A stretch of 64,000 nt of DNA. Origin: Mycolicibacter minnesotensis. Lineage in GTDB: Bacteria; Actinomycetota; Actinomycetes; Mycobacteriales; Mycobacteriaceae. Below the pieces are notes generated by a model that had not been told where the DNA came from, searched no databases, and was given only the letters and a program-made list of their open reading frames with translations. Location of the stretch: the NCBI RefSeq assembly GCF_010731755.1, contig NZ_AP022589.1, forward strand, positions 2,666,001 to 2,730,000, read 5' to 3'. The position numbers and the translations under genes are program-made. Positions 63,346-64,000 of the stretch are shown piece by piece. The first letter of the stretch is position 1, and every line of letters begins with the position of its first letter.

Positions 63346-64000
63346 CTACTCGGCCCAGCGGGGCCGGCGCTTCTGCAGGAAGGCGAGCATGCCTTCACGG
63401 GCCTCGTCGGACACGAACATCCGCGCCGAAGCCACGCTCAGCGGCTCCGCGTCCCGATCGAAGCCGGCCAGCACCGCCGCGGTGGTCAGCGCCTTGGACG
63501 CTGCCAGGCCCTGCGGAGACCCGAGCCGCATGTCACCGACCAGCGTGGCCACCGCGGCGTCGACATCCGCTGTGTTCTCAACGGCCAGCGTGATCAACCC
63601 GATGGCCGCGGCCTCGGCCGCGCCGAACTTCTCACCGGTTAGGTAGTACCGCGCCGCCGCCCTCGGGGACAGCTTGGGCAGCAGGGTCAGCGAGATGATC
63701 GACGGCGCCACCCCGATCCTGGCCTCGGTGAGGGCGAAGGTGCTGGCCGGGCCGGCGACCGCGAGATCGCAGGCGCCCACCAGGCCCATGCCGCCGGCCC
63801 GCACGTGGCCGTCCACCGCCGCGATCACCGGTCGCGGCGACTCGACAATCGCGCGCAGCAGGGCCGCCAGCTCGCGGGCCCGGTCGGCGGCCAGATCGTT
63901 GGGGTCGCCGCCGGTGGCCTCACTGAGGTCCGCCCCGGCGCAGAACGTGTTGCCGGTGTGGCTCAACACCACCACCCGCACGTCCGGGTCGGCCGCGGCG
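63346..64000 (-). CDS. echA7: Enoyl-CoA hydratase/isomerase family protein, 5' end beyond the window
   Basis: A crotonase-fold enzyme of fatty-acid or branched-chain degradation. The visible 218 or so residues begin within the domain: VVVLSHTGNTFCAGADLSE has the first oxyanion-hole residue, DGHVRAGGMGLVGACDLAVA the second, and FALTEARIGVAPSIISLTLL the catalytic Glu region. The frame runs off the right edge, so about 40-50 N-terminal residues are missing. Position next to the Rv0966c-type gene suggests Rv0971c (EchA7), but the symbol is tentative. The normal catalytic residues appear present. Confidence 0.88.
   Translation of the reverse strand, partial: AAADPDVRVVVLSHTGNTFCAGADLSEATGGDPNDLAADRARELAALLRAIVESPRPVIAAVDGHVRAGGMGLVGACDLAVAGPASTFALTEARIGVAPSIISLTLLPKLSPRAAARYYLTGEKFGAAEAAAIGLITLAVENTADVDAAVATLVGDMRLGSPQGLAASKALTTAAVLAGFDRDAEPLSVASARMFVSDEAREGMLAFLQKRRPRWAE

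Overview
The window is chromosomal DNA from a mycobacterium. It is uniformly GC-rich, uses many GTG starts and ATGA/GTGA overlaps, and carries a PPE protein, a 13E12-type DUF222/HNH protein, PGRS-like glycine-rich secreted proteins and a mycobacterial Ku/LigD pair. From memory of the M. tuberculosis gene order, the backbone follows Rv0924c (mntH), Rv0926c, Rv0927c, Rv0937c-Rv0940c, Rv0944-Rv0946c, Rv0948c-Rv0959, Rv0966c and Rv0971c. Lineage-specific genes are spliced in between. The phosphate-uptake block that I recall between Rv0927c and ku in M. tuberculosis is absent. The species cannot be fixed from sequence alone; a non-tuberculous mycobacterium is most likely.

Left part (1-20.4 kb): a truncated NRAMP transporter; an NAD(P)-binding protein and SDR operon under a KstR-like operator; ku and ligD for end joining; an FAH-family hydrolase; two tandem secreted PGRS-like GH5 glycosidases sharing 632 bp that I read as identical; a diiron oxygenase/DUF4873/LLM oxidoreductase operon; a LuxR-type (LAL) ATPase cut short; a small protein, a holin-like membrane protein, an Fpg/Nei glycosylase and an SDR; and a sulfate permease pair (cysT, cysW) without binding protein or ATPase.

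Centre (20.9-45.5 kb): housekeeping genes for glycolysis (pgi), chorismate mutase, DNA repair (uvrD1), the TCA cycle (sucCD), purines (purN-purH) and cell envelope/division (M23 peptidase, Rv0954-like, perM). Insertions here are a thiolase-like gene after sucD, a 13E12-type HNH gene tail-to-tail with purH, and a D-aminoacylase/TetR/lipase group with clear palindromic operators. A MoxR-like AAA+/VWA pair follows; the VWA protein carries an in-frame 57-bp minisatellite.

Right part (45.5-64 kb): an orphan PPE protein ending in a SHOCT-like motif; a NarL-type two-component system beside a seven-domain Mrp cation/proton antiporter operon (mrpA-B fused, C, D, E, F, G); and a minus-strand cassette that looks like a type VII secreted effector module (DUF2563 partner, effector with a one-base frameshift and a glycine-zipper C-terminus, small membrane protein, LpqN-like protein). 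After it come an MpaB-type oxygenase with a divergent TetR gene, an ATP-grasp ligase coupled to an S12 serine hydrolase, a DUF1707 protein and a truncated enoyl-CoA hydratase. I found no rRNA, tRNA, CRISPR array or insertion sequence. All family names come from reading the translations by eye, and M. tuberculosis locus names are recalled, not searched.
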